Shown here one piece after another: positions 60,093 to 64,000 of a stretch of DNA of 64,000 nt; within the stretch, counting starts at the first letter, position 1, and each line of letters starts with the position of its first letter. The position numbers and the translations under genes are program-made. Source of the DNA: Pseudanabaena yagii GIHE-NHR1 (GTDB taxonomy: Bacteria; Cyanobacteriota; Cyanobacteriia; Pseudanabaenales; Pseudanabaenaceae); contig NZ_JAAVJL010000002.1 in assembly GCF_012863495.1 (NCBI RefSeq), positions 498,501 through 562,500 of the forward strand, given 5' to 3'. The notes under the pieces are model-generated. The model made no database searches. It saw nothing but the letters and a program-made list of their open reading frames with translations, and was not told where the DNA came from.

Positions 60093-60554
60093 TTAGGGTT
60101 CTGCCATTTTGAGTAATAGCTCAGCATCTAATAAAAATACCATTTGCAATTCTTCCGATTTTTTGAGAGGAACTTGCATCATATGACTAGCAATCCCTAA
60201 CGTGTCACGAGCGCGATATTCAAGAGGGACAGGCTGCAAATTATTGACAGGCACATCCTGCACATTTGGCAAAGAAGCGATCGTGATCCCATAGAGACTA
60301 CGGATTCCTGCAAAAATGACTAAAAATCCATTATCAATACTTGATTCTTGACCATAGATTCGCTTATACAGATCAATTACTAAAACTTCCTGATCCTCAT
60401 AGGTTGTTATTCCCAATAACTTATTACCACTGCGATGAATTGTGGGTAGGGGAATAATCCGAATCACACTATCGATTCCCATCGCTAAATTGAGATTTCC
60501 CATTGTGAAAATGAGAAATTTGAGCGTTTCTTGCTTTTTCTGACTGCTGAGCAT
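60093..60554 (-). CDS. CheW-like adaptor protein
   Basis: 153 residues, a single CheW/SH3-like double barrel (LKFLIFTMGNLNLAMGIDSV; GNKLLGITTYEDQEVLVIDL; LYGITIASLPNVQDVP). It couples chemoreceptors to the CheA kinase encoded immediately upstream (33 nt gap, same strand). In cyanobacteria such sets control type IV pilus motility or phototaxis (PixI/PilI-like). Confidence 0.88.
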   Translation of the reverse strand: MLSSQKKQETLKFLIFTMGNLNLAMGIDSVIRIIPLPTIHRSGNKLLGITTYEDQEVLVIDLYKRIYGQESSIDNGFLVIFAGIRSLYGITIASLPNVQDVPVNNLQPVPLEYRARDTLGIASHMMQVPLKKSEELQMVFLLDAELLLKMAEP

Positions 60555-60587
60555 AGTAGAGTACTTTTTAAATTGGGAACGAATACT

Positions 60588-63500
60588 TTATGACTGCTTG
60601 GGCAAAAGATCTTGAATGGTTTTAATGAGTTCCTGCTCTAAATAGGGTTTAGTCAAATAGCCTGATGCTCCGAGCATTTGGGCAACCCCACGGTGTTTTG
60701 CGCCACCTCGTGAAGTGAGCATGACAATGGGGAGATTGGCAAAACGGCTGTCTTTGCGGCAAGCAGTTAAAAATTCAAAGCCATTCATATTCGGCATTTC
60801 CACATCACACAATACCACTTGGATTTCCTTGGAGCGGCAGAGTTGATCGATCGCTTCTCGTCCATCCCCTGCCTGAATAACCTGAAAGCCAAACTTTTCT
60901 AGGGTTAAATATAGAGATTGGCGAGTAGTCAGCGAATCATCAACAATTAAGACTGTTTTCCTTTGGATCGGCTGGGGTTTGAGATTGTTAGTTGGTAATG
61001 ACGAATCAGGCTCCAAGGTGGCTGGGCTTGATGGTGATGTTGAAAATTTGATAGCGATTAAGGATGCACTGTCGATTACGGGTACGAGTGTGCCATCACC
61101 CAAGATCGTACAGCCATAAAGATATGGTGGTGGAGCGATCGCTTTACCAAAGGGTTTAATTACTAATTCCTGCTCATTGAGTACGCGATCAATTGGTATA
61201 GCTACTATTTCACTACCATCGCTCAACAGTAATAGAGTGGTTTGATCCTCCTCTATAAATGACTCAGTACTCAGTACTTCAATGGATTTTTTCGGTAAAG
61301 GATAACCATCTGCAAAGATTGAGGTGGGATATAGAGGAATGAGTCGATTTTCAAAACGGAAAAATTCTTTGCCTTGAATAATTTGAATGGCATCAGCATC
61401 GACAGTAATAATCCCCAAGAGTGTGTCAATAGCGATCGAGAATAACCGCTCCTGCACACTAAAAATCAGGAGTTTGGCAATACTCAGAGTGAGCGGCAAC
61501 TTAATGATAAAGGTCGTGCCTTGCCCAATTTCTGATTTAATCTCAATGGAACCTTTAAGACTGCGGACTTGCTCTTGGACAGTTGATAGCCCCATGCCTC
61601 TACCTGATAGTTCAGATACAGCTTCGGCGGTGGAGAAACTTGGCTCAAAGAGAAATTGGTAGATTTCCTCATTAGTTACTTGATCGGCTTTGTCAGGGGG
61701 AAGTAATCCAACGGCGATCGCTTTTGTCTTGACTTTCTCCAGATTAATGCCCTGACCATCATCCTTAATTTCGATATAGGTTTGGTTTCCACGATAGTAA
61801 GCACGAATTTCAATGGAGGCAATTACAGGTTTTCCGAGATTGACTCGTTCTTGGGTAGATTCTGTACCATGATCGAAGGCGTTACGAACTAAGTGGACAA
61901 AGGGATCGTAGAGTTTTTCGAGTACGGATTTGTCAACTAATGTCCCTGTTCCAAATAGCTTCAGGTTGACCTGCTTGTTATATTTGTTGGACATTTCCCG
62001 TACCATGCGTGGCAAGCTACTGAGAATATCGCCTAGTGGCAACATCCGTGACCACAGCAGGTCATACCTTACTTGTTTGAGGATTTGCTGTTTGCGGCGT
62101 TGGGTTTGCTGGGTTTGCTGCATTAAAATTGACATGTCACGCATCCCCTCATCCATTTGGGCAATTTCTTCGAGGGCTTCCTGAATGACGCTATATAGGC
62201 GATTATAGGAATCCATTTGTAATGGATCGAAATCAGCCAGTAAATTGATAGAAGTAGATAAGTTAGTGGCTAGAGAGTTCGTATCAAATAAATTGATTGA
62301 GGAAGTAGGACTAAAAGCGCTAAATGCTTGATTCCTTACCTGCGATCGCTGAGCTTTATCGAGCCAAGTTTGCAGGTTTTTTGATAGGTTCTCAAATCCC
62401 TTAAACTGCTTTTGTAGGCGTTCAATTTTGGCTTGCATCTGCTGATTATGCAAAATTGAAGCATTCTCTTGGGTTACTAATTCACCCGAAAAGTTATTTA
62501 ATCTTTCTAATCTTGATAGATCAACCCTGACCGTTTCCGAGATATAAGGAGTTGTTGTTTCTGAGGTTTTAGTAGTTTTTTTAGGAATAGGCTTGGTACT
62601 AGGCTTGACAACTGCCCTGAAAGGCAATGCTGCCTTCTCCAGATCAATTAGAGAACTCGATATGGATGAAAGGCTTTGAGAACTTAACTCCAGTTTTGGA
62701 GTAGCTGTATTTATAGAGATTTCAGGCTTGTCGGGAGGTGTAGATTCTAACCATGCTTCGGGTTCTTCTAAATCCTCTTGAGATAGAATCTGCGGAATAT
62801 CATCCAGTAAAATGTTATTAGAGTCAAATTCTATAAATTCAAAGGCGGAATCTAGATCATTGTTTAAGTCATGAAAGATATTTGCTTCAGCTTCATCATG
62901 AACCTCATCTAGATTTGCAGAAAAAATCTCAAAATTCTGATCAAGGCTCATATCAAAACTTGCCTCACCAAAACCATTATCGATTTCAGAGTCTGGTATT
63001 TCCGCAAATAACTCTAAATTACTTGGATTACGCCCAAAGTCTTCAAAATCTTCAAATTCTAAATTAGATTGTTGGGGGGGTGGGGAATTTATCTCTGATA
63101 AATCAATTTGCTCTAGCTCTAGCAAATTGACACTACTATCTGGCAAATCTAAATGAGAAAGATAATTTTTGCTATCTATTTCCTGTTCTAAAGCTTCAAA
63201 CCAATTGTCATGTTCTTCAAACTCTAGGTGCAATGCTTCTTCGTTTACAAGATTTTGAGTAGTGGTCTCTAGACTAGATTGAGGGTTGGGAGATTGCTTA
63301 ACTTGACTTAGTTGATCTGGAGGTTGTTTACCTGTAAGGGCAATTAGCTCTGGACTTGGCTTGCCTCCTTGATGGCGATCGCCTGCTAATACTTCTGCTC
63401 GTGCCGCCACAAAATTGGCTACCGCCACATTGCCTACCAAAATTGGATTATCGGGATTATGATCAAGGGCTTGCAAAGTTGTATGGGCGATCGCTTTAAA

Positions 63501-64000
63501 TCCTGATAGATTTAACAGCTCACCAATGCCGCTAAACACCTCAACCTGTGCTCTAATTTCCCCCGTAACAGGCACACCATCTGGATTCGCCAGTACATTT
63601 TGCAAGCGTAAGATTCCTTGCTGGACATCGCCATCAAAGACAATTTGGACTATATCTACGCCTAGCTCGGCTGCCGTTGGTAGTTCGGCATCCTCATCCG
63701 TATCACCCAAATAGAGCTTTAAGACATCAAATACAGGCTCCGCAGCTTCTAATGCCGAAGTCGATTCATAATGTCCCGATTGCAGTTGATCCATTAAAGG
63801 CAATCGCAAGCAGTCATAGGCTTGGAGTAGCAAGCTCTCTAAGTCAGCATCAATTTCCCCTTCAAAGCGATAGAGCGAACGAAAAACATCCTCTAATTGA
63901 TGGGCGATCGTTTTGATGCCTTCCAAATTCAGACTAGCTGCTCCTCCCTTAATGGAGTGAGCCGCCCGCATCACGGAGTGGATATTTGACGTGCTACGAT
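60588..64000 (-). CDS. CheA-type hybrid histidine kinase (PixL/PilL-like), N-terminus beyond the window
   Basis: The frame stays open to the right edge, so the start is outside. Visible domains: Hpt with phospho-acceptor His in MRAAHSIKGGAASLN; a long acidic Asn/Asp-rich linker (about residues 225-440); dimerisation helices (VDLSRLERLNNFSGELVTQE); HATPase (N box HLVRNAFDHG; IEIKDDGQGINLEK; LSGRGMGLSTVQEQ); a CheW-like regulatory domain; and a C-terminal receiver with acceptor Asp in VVLCDVEMPNMNGFEFL and Lys in SGYLTKPYLE. It autophosphorylates and passes phosphate to response regulators for pilus or phototaxis control. It is operonic with the CheW gene. Confidence 0.93.
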   Translation of the reverse strand, partial: RSTSNIHSVMRAAHSIKGGAASLNLEGIKTIAHQLEDVFRSLYRFEGEIDADLESLLLQAYDCLRLPLMDQLQSGHYESTSALEAAEPVFDVLKLYLGDTDEDAELPTAAELGVDIVQIVFDGDVQQGILRLQNVLANPDGVPVTGEIRAQVEVFSGIGELLNLSGFKAIAHTTLQALDHNPDNPILVGNVAVANFVAARAEVLAGDRHQGGKPSPELIALTGKQPPDQLSQVKQSPNPQSSLETTTQNLVNEEALHLEFEEHDNWFEALEQEIDSKNYLSHLDLPDSSVNLLELEQIDLSEINSPPPQQSNLEFEDFEDFGRNPSNLELFAEIPDSEIDNGFGEASFDMSLDQNFEIFSANLDEVHDEAEANIFHDLNNDLDSAFEFIEFDSNNILLDDIPQILSQEDLEEPEAWLESTPPDKPEISINTATPKLELSSQSLSSISSSLIDLEKAALPFRAVVKPSTKPIPKKTTKTSETTTPYISETVRVDLSRLERLNNFSGELVTQENASILHNQQMQAKIERLQKQFKGFENLSKNLQTWLDKAQRSQVRNQAFSAFSPTSSINLFDTNSLATNLSTSINLLADFDPLQMDSYNRLYSVIQEALEEIAQMDEGMRDMSILMQQTQQTQRRKQQILKQVRYDLLWSRMLPLGDILSSLPRMVREMSNKYNKQVNLKLFGTGTLVDKSVLEKLYDPFVHLVRNAFDHGTESTQERVNLGKPVIASIEIRAYYRGNQTYIEIKDDGQGINLEKVKTKAIAVGLLPPDKADQVTNEEIYQFLFEPSFSTAEAVSELSGRGMGLSTVQEQVRSLKGSIEIKSEIGQGTTFIIKLPLTLSIAKLLIFSVQERLFSIAIDTLLGIITVDADAIQIIQGKEFFRFENRLIPLYPTSIFADGYPLPKKSIEVLSTESFIEEDQTTLLLLSDGSEIVAIPIDRVLNEQELVIKPFGKAIAPPPYLYGCTILGDGTLVPVIDSASLIAIKFSTSPSSPATLEPDSSLPTNNLKPQPIQRKTVLIVDDSLTTRQSLYLTLEKFGFQVIQAGDGREAIDQLCRSKEIQVVLCDVEMPNMNGFEFLTACRKDSRFANLPIVMLTSRGGAKHRGVAQMLGASGYLTKPYLEQELIKTIQDLLPKQS

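Overview
The window looks like chromosome of a cyanobacterium, probably a filamentous Pseudanabaena-like one. The reasons are the very frequent HIP1 octamer GCGATCGC, a Fur-boxed SLH/OprB porin of the cyanobacterial iron-uptake type, pentapeptide-repeat proteins, a DUF3352 protein, a PixL/PilL-like CheA hybrid, and vMAP-type and NB-ARC STAND proteins. The organism call is inference from gene content and sequence style.

Layout. 1-6043 is an accessory island. It holds two small tandem paralogs (one cut by the window edge), a short tyrosine recombinase behind an inverted repeat, a Cro-like repressor with a palindromic operator and promoter, and a three-gene overlapping early-type operon. An IS110-like recombinase gene with a -1 frameshift follows, preceded by a structured non-coding leader that is a bridge-RNA candidate. 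The island ends with a toxin-gene remnant and an IS1-family element with a frameshifted transposase. 6363-16479 carries a beta-helix/SPOR secreted protein, a sugar ABC permease pair with a class D beta-lactamase gene between the two permeases, a serpin, aroC, a glucosaminidase-like protein, a 56-residue secreted peptide and two tandem paralogs of unknown function. 17339-27422 has a STAND NTPase, an FHA-GAF-adenylate cyclase, argD, a secreted PPC-like protein, a pentapeptide protein and valS. 27636-28360 is a DUF433/PIN-like toxin-antitoxin pair.

28429-32631 (minus strand) is the most interesting stretch. Two small proteins, HicA, HicB, an NB-ARC-TPR (NLR-like) protein and a GNAT lie in one direction, the last five translationally coupled. 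Short Gly/Asn-rich motifs are shared pairwise: the first small protein and the second share motif A, and the second and the NLR share motif B. This looks like an amyloid-motif signalling relay with a toxin-antitoxin module built in.

32978-50398 is mostly housekeeping or cell-envelope genes: GT9, pentapeptide protein, SPOR protein, YgjP-like metallopeptidase, DUF3352, HxlR, CDGSH, pirin, a MurG of the Gram-positive type, a ClC-CBS-USP protein with Gln at the gating-Glu position, a hydrolase, a TPR membrane protein and EamA. 50774-60092 has a GT39 glycosyltransferase, an IS5-family element six bases from the sbcC stop, sbcDC, and a Fur-box porin. 60093-64000 is a CheW and a CheA hybrid that runs off the right edge.

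Scattered through the intergenic regions are at least a dozen long, nearly perfect inverted repeats. Many share a GGCGGCGC-loop-GCGCCGCC core and AAAACCC outer ends, but the middles of the arms differ between copies while staying complementary. No tRNA, rRNA or CRISPR array was seen.
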